From contig NZ_OMWA01000009.1 in the NCBI RefSeq assembly GCF_900314615.1, forward strand, positions 27,525-91,524: a stretch of 64,000 nt of DNA, in the 5' to 3' direction. A program made the translations under genes and the position numbers. Source of the DNA: an uncultured Methanobrevibacter sp. GTDB lineage: Archaea; Methanobacteriota; Methanobacteria; Methanobacteriales; Methanobacteriaceae. Positions 53,268 through 62,826 of the stretch are shown piece by piece (within the stretch, counting starts at the first letter, position 1; the number at the start of each line of letters is the position of its first letter). The notes beneath the pieces are model-generated. The model was not told the DNA's origin and searched no databases. It was given only the letters and a program-made list of their open reading frames with translations.

Positions 53268-54002
53268 TCAGCCGCTGAAATCATAGGCAGTATATCCTCT
53301 ATCACCACTGGAAGAGCCTCCACTACTTGATCCGTAGCCTCCATAACTCCAACTGTCACCACTGGTAGTGTATGAAGTATCAGTTGAATAATATGAATTT
53401 GATGAAGATGATGAAGACGATGAATCTGAAGTAGATGAACTTGAATAAGAACTTACATCTCCAATGGCACTTTGGGTTTCCTCAACTGCATTTACAACAT
53501 TGGAACCTGTACTAACGTTGTCAAATTTAAACTTATCTGTAGGATTGTGGAACTTGAGACTGTTCCAGCATGCCATTAGAAGATTCTTGTTTGTAGACTG
53601 CAGCATGACAGTGTTGTTGTACTCGAGATTTTTGACAAATATTGAATAAGTACCATTTTTTTCATAGACAACAACATTACCTTCCTTGATTTTTTTGGAG
53701 TCTGATTGTGTTGAATTTTTAAGAGCATTCATTTTAGATATACTTGATTTTTTTGATATATTAGAATTACAGCTGGTAACGTTAATACCATTTTCATTAT
53801 CTACATAATGGAAAATACCATCCTTATCTGCATTGGATGATGCATTATCCTGAATTGGAACATTCATGTATGCAGATTTGCTCAATACTATAGTAGTCTG
53901 ATTCATGTCTACTGTCGGAGTGCTGAATAAAAAATAACCTCCAAGAGCAGCAACAGCCACGACAACAACAGCTACGATTAGAATAACTTTTTTAATATCC
54001 AT
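53268..54002 (-). CDS. membrane-anchored Ser-rich surface protein
   Basis: 244 aa from the ATG at 54002 (GGTGG precedes it; an earlier in-frame start at 54038 is less supported). A membrane helix at about residues 5-26 leads to an extracytoplasmic domain of about 150 residues with one conserved-looking block and few cysteines. The last 60 residues are Ser/Tyr/Gly-rich. It is the third gene of the TIR operon. The role is unknown; a surface partner of the TIR proteins is inference. Confidence 0.78.
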   Translation of the reverse strand: MDIKKVILIVAVVVVAVAALGGYFLFSTPTVDMNQTTIVLSKSAYMNVPIQDNASSNADKDGIFHYVDNENGINVTSCNSNISKKSSISKMNALKNSTQSDSKKIKEGNVVVYEKNGTYSIFVKNLEYNNTVMLQSTNKNLLMACWNSLKFHNPTDKFKFDNVSTGSNVVNAVEETQSAIGDVSSYSSSSTSDSSSSSSSSNSYYSTDTSYTTSGDSWSYGGYGSSSGGSSSGDRGYTAYDFSG

Positions 54003-54021
54003 TTTACCACCACTCAAAAAT

Positions 54022-54894
54022 TCAAAGCTCAGCTTCACCCTGAGCTATAACCCTATCATTAGCATCAATCAGGTTTACTTCAACTCTTTTAATGTCCTTA
54101 GTGCCTGAAACATCAGAACCTAACAGATAACCATCATTGACTCTCTGAATATCTGATATTTCAGTTTCAGTAGTATTTACCAGATTACCTGTCTTGTCAT
54201 AGAAATCACAGGAGACAACATACTTTCCGGTCGGCTCTGGAGAAATTATTCCACCTACAAAATAGGAATAATTCCAGGAGTATCCTTTTTTGCGCACATC
54301 ATCTACATGAAAATCAGTGACGTTAATTTTTACATCCCCCGGATTTAAAGGCACCGTATTTTCATCAGCTGCCTGATCAACAAAAGTCATGTATGCAAAA
54401 ATACATGCGATAACCACAACAATTAATGCAATGGCAGCGATAATTGGTTTTTTATGTTTTTTAACAATGTAAGAAAAGCTTCTTTCCTTTGACTTCTGCT
54501 GCTTGACCAGACGTGAAACGGTTAAAACCAACTCATCAAATTTTGATTCAACATCTTCATGAGCATCAATAAGTTGATTATCCTCCATGAAAAATGAAAA
54601 ACCGCCTTCAAATTTGGAATCATCAATCTTATAAATCAGAACCGGCATATCCTGTGAAAATGCAAAGTCAACTTCAGTGTTGACAATATTTGAATCCTTT
54701 GAAAATTGAGAGTATATCAAAAGCATTACCTTTGATTTGTCAATTGCACTATTAATCTCATCAATAATATCATTTACACCTACATCCCGACTTTTAATCC
54801 AACAGGACAAAGCGTTCTTTTCCAAAACACTGCAAATTTTATTTGCAATTTCCAAGTCATTGGAATCATAAGAAATATAAACATCATGACTCAT
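54022..54894 (-). CDS. TIR-domain membrane protein, copy 1
   Basis: 290 aa: TIR domain (about 1-130, starting DVYISYDSNDLEIAN; the position equivalent to the catalytic Glu is E74 in VNTEVDF), one membrane helix at 151-171, then a beta-rich extracytoplasmic domain (about 180-290; KGYSWNYSYFVGGI). TIR domains in prokaryotes are NADases or signalling modules. The N-terminal domain would face the cytoplasm. It is the second gene of a three-gene operon; the GGTGAT start is good. Confidence 0.85.
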   Translation of the reverse strand: MSHDVYISYDSNDLEIANKICSVLEKNALSCWIKSRDVGVNDIIDEINSAIDKSKVMLLIYSQFSKDSNIVNTEVDFAFSQDMPVLIYKIDDSKFEGGFSFFMEDNQLIDAHEDVESKFDELVLTVSRLVKQQKSKERSFSYIVKKHKKPIIAAIALIVVVIACIFAYMTFVDQAADENTVPLNPGDVKINVTDFHVDDVRKKGYSWNYSYFVGGIISPEPTGKYVVSCDFYDKTGNLVNTTETEISDIQRVNDGYLLGSDVSGTKDIKRVEVNLIDANDRVIAQGEAEL

Positions 54895-54908
54895 TACTTA
54901 TCACCAAC

Positions 54909-55796
54909 CTACTGTCTGACAAAATTACTGCTTTGTGCACTGCCCAATACCTTACCTGAACTGTCACGAAGCTCCAGTGAAACTTTAACTGCAGTATCCT
55001 TGTCACCGTAATATATTCCTAAGGTATTGCCTTCAATGTCTCCTACCTTAGTCTCATTGCTCATTATAACTTTACCTGACTCATCCAAAAAGTCAATGTG
55101 AATCACATTTGATGAATCGCTTGCATTTGAAGATACAGATCCAAATACGAAATATGAGTATTTCCAGGAATAACCTTTGGAAGTGTCATTATCCATCTCT
55201 ATGTAATCAATGGAAACCGTCGGCTGTGAAGAGTTTGAGTCATTAGAATTAACACCCGTTCCAGTAAATGCAACAAAACCAACAACAGCTATCAAAATAA
55301 TTGCCGCAACTGCAATTATATGATATTTATGTTTATCGAAAAAACTGTCATCATCATCATTTCCCGGAACCTGGACAAAATCGCCGCCAGGACGTTGACC
55401 TTTGATTAAACGGCGTGCTCCACTAACGACATCATCATATGAATCTTCAGGATTAGGAAATGCATTCAACCATTGCTTATTTCTTAAAAAAGTTTCCATT
55501 TTACCTTTAGGTAATGAATCATCTATATTGATTGGCAAAATGCCCTTGTTGTTAATGTAAGCCTTTTGAACTTCTTTAATTACATATTTAGATGACTGGG
55601 AATTATCAGAAAATATCAAAACAACGATTTTTGCACTATCCAAACCAAGCATGATCTCTTCAGCATAATTTTCCCCAGGCCGGACATTTCTAGGAGCAAT
55701 CCAGCATGAAAGACCATTATTTTCCAAATGACTACAAACATTCTCTGCAATTTCCTGGTCTAAAGACGAATAACTAATAAAAATATCATAATCCAT
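54909..55796 (-). CDS. TIR-domain membrane protein, copy 2
   Basis: 295 aa, same architecture as copy 1: TIR (about 1-130, DYDIFISYSSLDQEIAENV; E75 in VIKEVQK), membrane helix 159-178, and an outer domain with KGYSWKYSYFVFGSV followed by a D-rich core. It is the first gene of the TIR operon; GGGTGA precedes the ATG. The two copies are paralogues but clearly diverged, mostly in the outer domain, as for receptors with different ligands. Confidence 0.85.
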   Translation of the reverse strand: MDYDIFISYSSLDQEIAENVCSHLENNGLSCWIAPRNVRPGENYAEEIMLGLDSAKIVVLIFSDNSQSSKYVIKEVQKAYINNKGILPINIDDSLPKGKMETFLRNKQWLNAFPNPEDSYDDVVSGARRLIKGQRPGGDFVQVPGNDDDDSFFDKHKYHIIAVAAIILIAVVGFVAFTGTGVNSNDSNSSQPTVSIDYIEMDNDTSKGYSWKYSYFVFGSVSSNASDSSNVIHIDFLDESGKVIMSNETKVGDIEGNTLGIYYGDKDTAVKVSLELRDSSGKVLGSAQSSNFVRQ

Positions 55797-55958
55797 GAAT
55801 TCACCCTACTACTTAAAGATTTATCCAATCGAAATTACCTGAAAAATTTTATTATACTTTACAGTAATGTTATCAATTGAATAAAATCTAAACTACCTAA
55901 AAAAAAATTTTAAGTATTTTTATTCATCAATATAATACTTTATATTAAACATTAAATT

Positions 55959-55991
55959 TAAGTCATATAAAGTAAAAACTTTCATTAAGAA
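55959..55991 (-). repeat. 33-base repeat copy 1, upstream of the TIR operon
   Basis: Matches 61551-61583 at 30 of 33 positions. On the minus strand it lies 163-195 bases before the copy-2 TIR start and just after the adhesin gene's stop. It contains AAAGT-AAAA-ACTTT, where the other copy has AAAGC-AAAA-GCTTT. Confidence 0.6.
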
Positions 55992-56030
55992 TTTGAAAAA
56001 AAGAAAATAAATAAAAGCAAATTAATGCTT

Positions 56031-59000
56031 TTATTTTAAACCATGAGATGATTCTTTTCCATTATTTACTTTAGTCCACCACTTACCATACTTTTTAGCA
56101 CTTGATTGGATTTTTAAAGTTGCTTTTCCAGTTCCAGAATACTTAACACTGGCAGGTTTTACAGTAACTGCATGTTTGCCCACTGCAAGCATGTTAGTGG
56201 AATAAGCACAAACTCCACTGGCCTTTGCAAATTTACCTGTAGTCAAAGTAACAGTTTTATAGTTTTTACCATCCTTAATCTTGATAGTAACTTTAATTCC
56301 GTTCAGATACTTTTTACCTGATTTGTCCTTTACAATAACGTTGATAGTTCCGCCTTTTTTGGCAGTTTTGGTGTTAACTATGATTTTAATTGGAGTCTGT
56401 TTAATTACTTTAACAGGAGTTGAAACTGATTTTACACTGTAACCTGCATGTGAAACAGATACGACAAACTTATAAGTGCCGACAGGCAAACCGGAAGTCT
56501 GATAATTAGTAACTCCTGCAGAATTAGTTGCTTTAAGATTATTCACAGTTTTATAAAGTTTATTTCCTTTATATATTTTTAAAACAGGTTTAATACCTGA
56601 AATAGCTTTTCCATCAGATCCCTTCAATGTAATAGACCATAATGTGGATTTCTTATAAGCAACTGTTTGTGATTTTTCAATATTTATTGTAGCAGTATTT
56701 TTAGCTACAATAACCGGAATCACCCTTTCAACAGAATTATAATTGTTGTTAACCGGCTGAGTAATGACTTTTAAAACATATTCCCCAACAGGCAAACCTG
56801 AAACACTGATTACATTACCATTACAAACCGGATTAACACTCTCACCCAGTATACTCATACTAGCAATATTACAGTTATCCAAAACAATTGCAGTAGAACC
56901 GGATTCAGAATACTTAAATGAAATATAATCCTCAATAAAAATAATATCAGAATCAATCTTATTTACAGTAATCGGCAATGTAGCACTGGTAGTCTTATGA
57001 TTAGCATCAGGAATAGCTTCAACAGACAAGGTATAATTACCTGCATTCAAACCGGAAACACTGACAACATTATTGCTGTTAATGCTAACTAAAGCTTCAG
57101 GATGACCAACAACTTTAAGATTGGAAAGTGATACTGTACAACCATCCAAAATCAAAGTGGTTGAACTCTCACCGAGATAATCAAATACAATCGGATTGGA
57201 AAACCCAACTTTTGCACTAGCCTTATTGACACTAACACCAACAGTGCGAGTTACAGCATTATGATTGGAATCCGGAGTAGAAGTAATTCTTAAAGTGTAA
57301 CTGCCCACAGCCAAATTAGAAACACTTACAACATTACCATTAATACGAATAACCGCCTCCGGATGATTATCAACCTTAATGTTTCCCAAAGTAACACTGC
57401 AGCCAGTCAATGTCAAGGTAGTAGACCCAGAACCTCCATAATCATAACTGATGGCCTTTGAAAATTTAACATCAGAATCAGCTTTGCTAACAGTAACCAC
57501 AATAGTATTGGTAACAGCATTGTGATTGGAATCAGGAACTGAAGTGATTCTTAAAGTATAACCTCCAACAGACAAATTGGAAACGCTAACAACATTATTG
57601 TTTACACTGATTACTGCTTCAGGATGTCCATCAACACTGATACCCTCACGAACAATACCGCAACCGGTCAAAGTCAAAGAAGCAGAACTGGATTTGCCAT
57701 AAACAAAAGATATGGCCTTGTCAAAACTGATTTTGGAATCAACCTTATTGACAGTGATTGTAGTAGTTTTTGTAACCGCATTATGATTGGAATCAGGAGC
57801 TGAAGTAATTCTTAAAGTATAACTGCCCACAGGCAAATTGGAAACAGTGATTTCATTGTTGACAACACCGATGAAAGCTTCAGGATGACCATCAACACTA
57901 ACACCACCATAAACGACACTTCCACCATTGACATTCACATTAGTTGAACCAGACTCACCATAACTGAATGAAACAGGTTTAGCAATAGTAATAACAGAAT
58001 CCACCTTATTTACAGTAATACCCACAGTTCTTGTAACTGAATTGTGATATTCATCAGGAGTGGATACGACACGCAAAGTGTAACTGTCCGCAGCAAGACC
58101 AGAAACAGTAATCTTATTGCCGCTCACAACAATAGAAGCTTCAGGATGGCCATCAACACTAACCTTCTCACGAGTGACAGTACAACCCTCTAAAGTTAAA
58201 GTAGTGGAACCGGATTTCAGATAATCAAATACGATCACATTATTGAATTTGATAACAGAATCATCCTTACCCGCAGTGGAAATCACAATGTTTTGCAATT
58301 CTGCAATTGGGAATTCCTTAAAACCGCTGGAATCCACACTTGCCACAACACCATAAGTGCCCGGATCAAACATCAAAGGCACACTCACAAAACCACTTGA
58401 ATCAGTAGCAACAGTTGTCTCATAACCATTCGGATTGAACTGCAACTTAACCGGAATGCTGCCGTAAACATCACCATTAGCCGGATTAACCAACTTAATA
58501 TTCAAAGTCTTATTATTATTGGAAGTGGAAAGCTCAATAACACCGGAAATCTTAGAAATTACAATATTATCCTGTTCAACAGTATTAACATCAACATTTT
58601 GAGTAGTTACATAAGCCTTAACTGAATAATTGCCCGGTTCAAATGAAGACATGGAATATGCAACCATACCATTGGGATCTGTTGAAATATCAGCAGACTG
58701 ATACAAATTACCGTTCAAATAAATATCCACATGAATCGGAACATCTCTTTTAGCATTATTATCAGAATCAACAACCTTAAATGACAAAGATTTATCGCCG
58801 TAATACTTACCATACGGAGTAACAGTCAAAGTGGCTCTATACATATTCACTTTAACGTTAATTTTTTGTGAAACTGCACTGTTAATAGAATCCCCTGCAT
58901 AACTAACAATAACCTCATGATTGCCTAAACCACCAATATAATCATTAGCCGGAAAACTAACAACACCATCAGAAGAAGTAGTTCTGCTATAACTGTTACC

Positions 59001-61478
59001 ATTTACACTAAAAGTAACTTGTTTTTTTGAAAGTGGGCCTGCTACATTTGACAGAGTAGCTCGAATAGTACACTGTTCACCATTTACTATGGAAAGGTCA
59101 TCAGCAGACAATATTGTATTATAATGACAAATTACCTCTTTTGGAGTTACATCAAAAATTGAATCCACAATTTCATATTTTTCAGAGCCAGGGAATGTGA
59201 TTGCTTCTTGACCATTATAATTTGAATTTGTGAAATTTGAATTTTTAATTATTGTGTTTTTTGTAAATCCAATATCTAATGAATTACCATATAATTCTGC
59301 AGAACAGCTATCAAATAAACAGTCTGAAATATTTAAATTAGTTGCAGGATTAACATGAATTGCACCACCAGTCATTTTTGCATGAGAATTTATAAACTCA
59401 CTATTGGATAAATTAAAGTTAGTCACATCATTAATATAAAGTGAACCTGCAAAATTTCCAGAATCACTATCCTTGAAATACAAATCATTCAAATTGGCAT
59501 TAGTTGTAGTTAAAATACATACTGAACCTCCTGTGAGATTTGAAGATGAATTTGAAAAATCACAGTTATCAATAATTACCTTTGGAACATTCCTGGAATA
59601 AACAGACCCCCCTTCCGTATTTGAATAAGAATCTGAAAAATTACAATCTGAAATAGTTAATAAGTTTCCAGTATTGACTACCCTTACAGAACCGCCAAAT
59701 CCATTTGATTTACATGAATCGAAGTCACAACCCAAAATATTTACATTAGTGCAAGAATCAGATGAAATAGCACCCCCATCATTGACAACGGTAAAACATT
59801 CATAAAAATCACAGTCAATAATGTTTACATCTTTAACCCCAGAAATGTCCATAGCTCCACCATAAGTATGAGCTTGACACTTTTCAAAGTAACTGTCTTT
59901 AATTTTTAGATAATTTCCACCATGTGAGTAAATAGCACCACCCTCCCTGTTAGAGGATGCATTATAAAACACACAAGAATTAATTTCAACATCATTAACA
60001 GTACCATAAAATCCTATCTGACAATAATAGTTTTTTGAACCCTCAAATTTAGAATTATTAATTACAATATTATTTGAGTTAATAATATCAACATCAGCAG
60101 CCCCTTCTGAAGAAGTGGAACTTTTAAAAGTGGAATCTAAAATTTTAATATAGCTAGATCCTTCGTCCACATGAATTGCACCACCATTATTAGCAGAAGA
60201 GCCTACAAAATCACAATTTTTAATCATTATATTTGATGACTTGGAATCTATCCTAACTGAACCACCCATTAGGGCGGCATTATTATTGAAAGTACACTTT
60301 TCAATTGAATATCCATTTTTAATTGCACCCCCAAAATTTTTCGCAGAATTATTAATGAAATTGCAATTATAATAACTGCCCCATGCCACAGCACCACCAA
60401 AATCGTCTGCAGTATTTCCAATGAAAGTACAATATGTTAAAACACCTCCACTAACTGCACCACTATCAACAGATGCATGATTATTTTTAAAAGTACAATT
60501 TGATAATTTACCATCTGTATACTTTAGATAAATTGCACCTCCCCATTGTGCAGAATTACCTTCAAAATTGGAGTTAATTATATCAACAGAACTACTTTCA
60601 TAACGTGAAATGGCGCCACCGTCTTGAGATGCAACATTATTTTTGAAAGTACAATTTTCAATTAATAACTCTCTTGAATTGTCTAGGATACGAATTGCAC
60701 CACCATAGTTGGCGCGACAATTTATAAATGTTGAATCAATTATTTTTAAATTATTTGCACCTCTAGATACTATTGCACCCCCATTATCTGTGACTGAACA
60801 TCCTTCAATAGTACAATTGATTATTTCACCAGAATTTTCTATACAAATTGCTCCACCAGAGCCATCTCCAACTTTACTATTTGTAAAATATGAATTTGTA
60901 ATTTTACAATATGCAGTGCCGCTAATAAATAATGTTCCACCGCGATAAGCTGCATAAGACTTTAAAAATTTACAGTTATCAAAAATAACTTGGCCACTGT
61001 AAGCATCTATAGTGCCCCCATATCTACCATATCCATTTTTGAAAGTGATATTTTTAAATGTAACGATTGAATTTTCAATTCCAAAAATTCTATTATCTTC
61101 ACCATCGAATGTTGCACCGTTGGTTCCTATAAATGTCAACTCTTTACTTATAGTATAATCATGAATTTTATATGTTCCACTTAATACAATTGTATCTCCT
61201 GCATTTGCACTTGAAATATCTGATTTTAACTGTGAAACGCTTGTTGGATAGTATGTAGCTGATAGAGTATTAGACTGATTATCCAATACTAAAACTTCAT
61301 CAGATTCCTCAACAGAAGTTAATTTTGTAGTTTCATCATTTAAAATATTATCAGACATATCTTCAATAAGATCTACATCAGTAGCATTCAAATCACTTGC
61401 ACTGACTGACGTTACAGTAAAAATACATAACATCACCAATATCAGAACAAATACATGTTTTTTATTAAAAATCCTCAT
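56031..61478 (-). CDS. giant adhesin-like surface protein, 1815 aa
   Basis: Signal peptide (about 1-27, VLILVMLCIFTVTSVSA) then a right-handed beta-helix (about 75-800) full of GGAI/GGAIS turns as in Pmp/adhesin-like proteins. Ig-like domains follow: about 790-1080, then six 86-residue repeats (about 1081-1596, five with a HPEA box), then two different Ig-like units to the C-terminus, which ends in KKYGKWWTKVNNGK. There is no C-terminal membrane helix. Adhesin-like proteins are abundant in Methanobrevibacter and mediate surface contacts. The Shine-Dalgarno fits an ATT at 61472 better than the ATG at 61478. Confidence 0.93.
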   Translation of the reverse strand: MRIFNKKHVFVLILVMLCIFTVTSVSASDLNATDVDLIEDMSDNILNDETTKLTSVEESDEVLVLDNQSNTLSATYYPTSVSQLKSDISSANAGDTIVLSGTYKIHDYTISKELTFIGTNGATFDGEDNRIFGIENSIVTFKNITFKNGYGRYGGTIDAYSGQVIFDNCKFLKSYAAYRGGTLFISGTAYCKITNSYFTNSKVGDGSGGAICIENSGEIINCTIEGCSVTDNGGAIVSRGANNLKIIDSTFINCRANYGGAIRILDNSRELLIENCTFKNNVASQDGGAISRYESSSVDIINSNFEGNSAQWGGAIYLKYTDGKLSNCTFKNNHASVDSGAVSGGVLTYCTFIGNTADDFGGAVAWGSYYNCNFINNSAKNFGGAIKNGYSIEKCTFNNNAALMGGSVRIDSKSSNIMIKNCDFVGSSANNGGAIHVDEGSSYIKILDSTFKSSTSSEGAADVDIINSNNIVINNSKFEGSKNYYCQIGFYGTVNDVEINSCVFYNASSNREGGAIYSHGGNYLKIKDSYFEKCQAHTYGGAMDISGVKDVNIIDCDFYECFTVVNDGGAISSDSCTNVNILGCDFDSCKSNGFGGSVRVVNTGNLLTISDCNFSDSYSNTEGGSVYSRNVPKVIIDNCDFSNSSSNLTGGSVCILTTTNANLNDLYFKDSDSGNFAGSLYINDVTNFNLSNSEFINSHAKMTGGAIHVNPATNLNISDCLFDSCSAELYGNSLDIGFTKNTIIKNSNFTNSNYNGQEAITFPGSEKYEIVDSIFDVTPKEVICHYNTILSADDLSIVNGEQCTIRATLSNVAGPLSKKQVTFSVNGNSYSRTTSSDGVVSFPANDYIGGLGNHEVIVSYAGDSINSAVSQKINVKVNMYRATLTVTPYGKYYGDKSLSFKVVDSDNNAKRDVPIHVDIYLNGNLYQSADISTDPNGMVAYSMSSFEPGNYSVKAYVTTQNVDVNTVEQDNIVISKISGVIELSTSNNNKTLNIKLVNPANGDVYGSIPVKLQFNPNGYETTVATDSSGFVSVPLMFDPGTYGVVASVDSSGFKEFPIAELQNIVISTAGKDDSVIKFNNVIVFDYLKSGSTTLTLEGCTVTREKVSVDGHPEASIVVSGNKITVSGLAADSYTLRVVSTPDEYHNSVTRTVGITVNKVDSVITIAKPVSFSYGESGSTNVNVNGGSVVYGGVSVDGHPEAFIGVVNNEITVSNLPVGSYTLRITSAPDSNHNAVTKTTTITVNKVDSKISFDKAISFVYGKSSSASLTLTGCGIVREGISVDGHPEAVISVNNNVVSVSNLSVGGYTLRITSVPDSNHNAVTNTIVVTVSKADSDVKFSKAISYDYGGSGSTTLTLTGCSVTLGNIKVDNHPEAVIRINGNVVSVSNLAVGSYTLRITSTPDSNHNAVTRTVGVSVNKASAKVGFSNPIVFDYLGESSTTLILDGCTVSLSNLKVVGHPEALVSINSNNVVSVSGLNAGNYTLSVEAIPDANHKTTSATLPITVNKIDSDIIFIEDYISFKYSESGSTAIVLDNCNIASMSILGESVNPVCNGNVISVSGLPVGEYVLKVITQPVNNNYNSVERVIPVIVAKNTATINIEKSQTVAYKKSTLWSITLKGSDGKAISGIKPVLKIYKGNKLYKTVNNLKATNSAGVTNYQTSGLPVGTYKFVVSVSHAGYSVKSVSTPVKVIKQTPIKIIVNTKTAKKGGTINVIVKDKSGKKYLNGIKVTIKIKDGKNYKTVTLTTGKFAKASGVCAYSTNMLAVGKHAVTVKPASVKYSGTGKATLKIQSSAKKYGKWWTKVNNGKESSHGLK
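56691..58238 (-). repeat. six tandem Ig-like repeats of about 86 codons
   Basis: Six units of about 86 residues within the adhesin, each with GST-type strand starts, a HPEA or equivalent box, a VSVSNL-type strand and YTLRITS-PDSNHNAV. Units 1-4 are closest to each other; unit 6 has lost the HPEA box (SVNPVCNG). DNA identity looks lower than protein identity, so the repeats are not recent. Confidence 0.8.
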
Positions 61479-61550
61479 TCCTCCTATAAAATTGAAAATA
61501 AAAAAATTTTATTCATTAAATATGAAATTATTTTTATTGAATATGTAATA

Positions 61551-61583
61551 TAAGTCGTATAAAGCAAAAGCTTTCATTAAGAA
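61551..61583 (-). repeat. 33-base repeat copy 2, adhesin promoter region
   Basis: Lies 73-105 bases before the adhesin start on the minus strand. It pairs with copy 1 (55959-55991) with three differences, two of which are compensatory in the inverted repeat AAAGC-AAAA-GCTTT. The adjacent CTTTATACGACTTATA stretch looks like a TATA region. Confidence 0.6.
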
Positions 61584-61654
61584 ACCCATATCGAATGATT
61601 AAAATAGCAACACTTCAAAAGATTAATTCAATAACTAATATGCAGGTGATTACA

Positions 61655-62227
61655 ATTTCACTAAAAGACTTTAGACATTCACTCGAAGACAATACCGAAA
61701 AACTGTTATATGCAAGCAGATGGGTTCTCTCACCTATGTATATTCTGCTGATTGTGGTGCTTATCTTAATACTCATTAAGTTTGTAGGGGATGTGACCCG
61801 TTTCATTTCAATTATGGGTACACTGACAGACAATGAATGGATAGTTCAGGTTTTGGAACTTCTGGATTTGACTTTGGTGGCAAATCTGGTTTTGATTGTT
61901 GCATTTTCAGGATATGAGAATTTCATATCAAAAATTGATGTGGCAGACTCCCATATCGACCGCCCTTCATGGATGGGTAGGCTTGACTTTTCAGGACTTA
62001 AACTTAAGATTATCGGTTCTGTTGTTGCAATATCCCTTATAGAACTGCTGCAGGACTTTTTGAATACAACATCAAACATTGACCCGAATGTTGAATTTTG
62101 GAGAATTGCCCTTCATTTAACATTTGTTGCAACTGGCCTTGTATTTGCGGGAATGGAGATACTGTCCGAAAAAAGACATGAAATGAAAAACAAGGATCAA
62201 TTTTCAGAGCTTGAAAATGATTTTTAA
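61655..62227 (+). CDS. YqhA/UPF0114 family membrane protein
   Basis: 190 aa from an ATT at 61655, a possible AUU start with GGTGAT 4 bases before it. Alternatives are ATG at 61640 (198-codon reading) and ATG at 61595, both without a Shine-Dalgarno. Four hydrophobic segments (near residues 20-45, 70-90, 125-145 and 155-175) and the motif YASRWVLSPMYI are those of UPF0114. Function unknown. The gene is divergent from the adhesin. Confidence 0.82.
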   Translation: MSLKDFRHSLEDNTEKLLYASRWVLSPMYILLIVVLILILIKFVGDVTRFISIMGTLTDNEWIVQVLELLDLTLVANLVLIVAFSGYENFISKIDVADSHIDRPSWMGRLDFSGLKLKIIGSVVAISLIELLQDFLNTTSNIDPNVEFWRIALHLTFVATGLVFAGMEILSEKRHEMKNKDQFSELENDF

Positions 62228-62291
62228 TTTGCAGATTTAATCTGCAAAGATTTAAATTTTAAAATGAAAATAAAAAAAATAGAATAGAGGA

Positions 62292-62825
62292 TTATTCCTC
62301 TGAATTAATACCTTTTTCAGCTAAAAATTCATTCTGAACCTTTACAACCTCAGCACTGCTGTCAGCTTCACTGTAGGCCTCAAGCAAATCATGATTCAAT
62401 TCCAAAAAAGTATGACCCCATTTAAAGCCGTTCATCAAATCACGTGCTTCATCCTTAAAGCGGGTAATGTAAAGTGTTGCAGAAACCGCCTCAACTGTAG
62501 AGAGAATACATGCCTTTCCGTAGTTTACAGGATTTGTAGCAATGAGAAACGGCAGTGAGCGGTGGTATTTTGAAAGTGAAAAGAATTTTTTAGAACTTGA
62601 CACTTCATTCCATGAACAGTCAAGCCCTACAATTCCTCTTCTGTGGACATATCTGTAGTCTTCATAGGATACAGCTTTTTCAGCATACGGATTTAAAACA
62701 ATTGCTCCGGAAGGAACCTTATTGATATTATAGACCAATCGGCACTTTCCCATCTTGTCCATTTTGATTGAAGTGCATTTCTTCCTGTCGCATTCATCCG
62801 CATGAAAAACTGTAATCTTTACCAT
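62292..62825 (-). CDS. tsr3: rRNA aminocarboxypropyltransferase Tsr3 (DUF367)
   Basis: 177 aa. Tsr3 adds the 3-amino-3-carboxypropyl group to an rRNA pseudouridine. Motifs: DECDRKKCTSIKM, LVYNINKVPSGAIVLNP, GIVGLDCSWNEV and the SPOUT-type GKACILSTVEAV with FKWGHTFLELN. Its start follows the upstream gene's stop by 1 base. Confidence 0.92.
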   Translation of the reverse strand: MVKITVFHADECDRKKCTSIKMDKMGKCRLVYNINKVPSGAIVLNPYAEKAVSYEDYRYVHRRGIVGLDCSWNEVSSSKKFFSLSKYHRSLPFLIATNPVNYGKACILSTVEAVSATLYITRFKDEARDLMNGFKWGHTFLELNHDLLEAYSEADSSAEVVKVQNEFLAEKGINSEE

Positions 62826-62826
62826 A

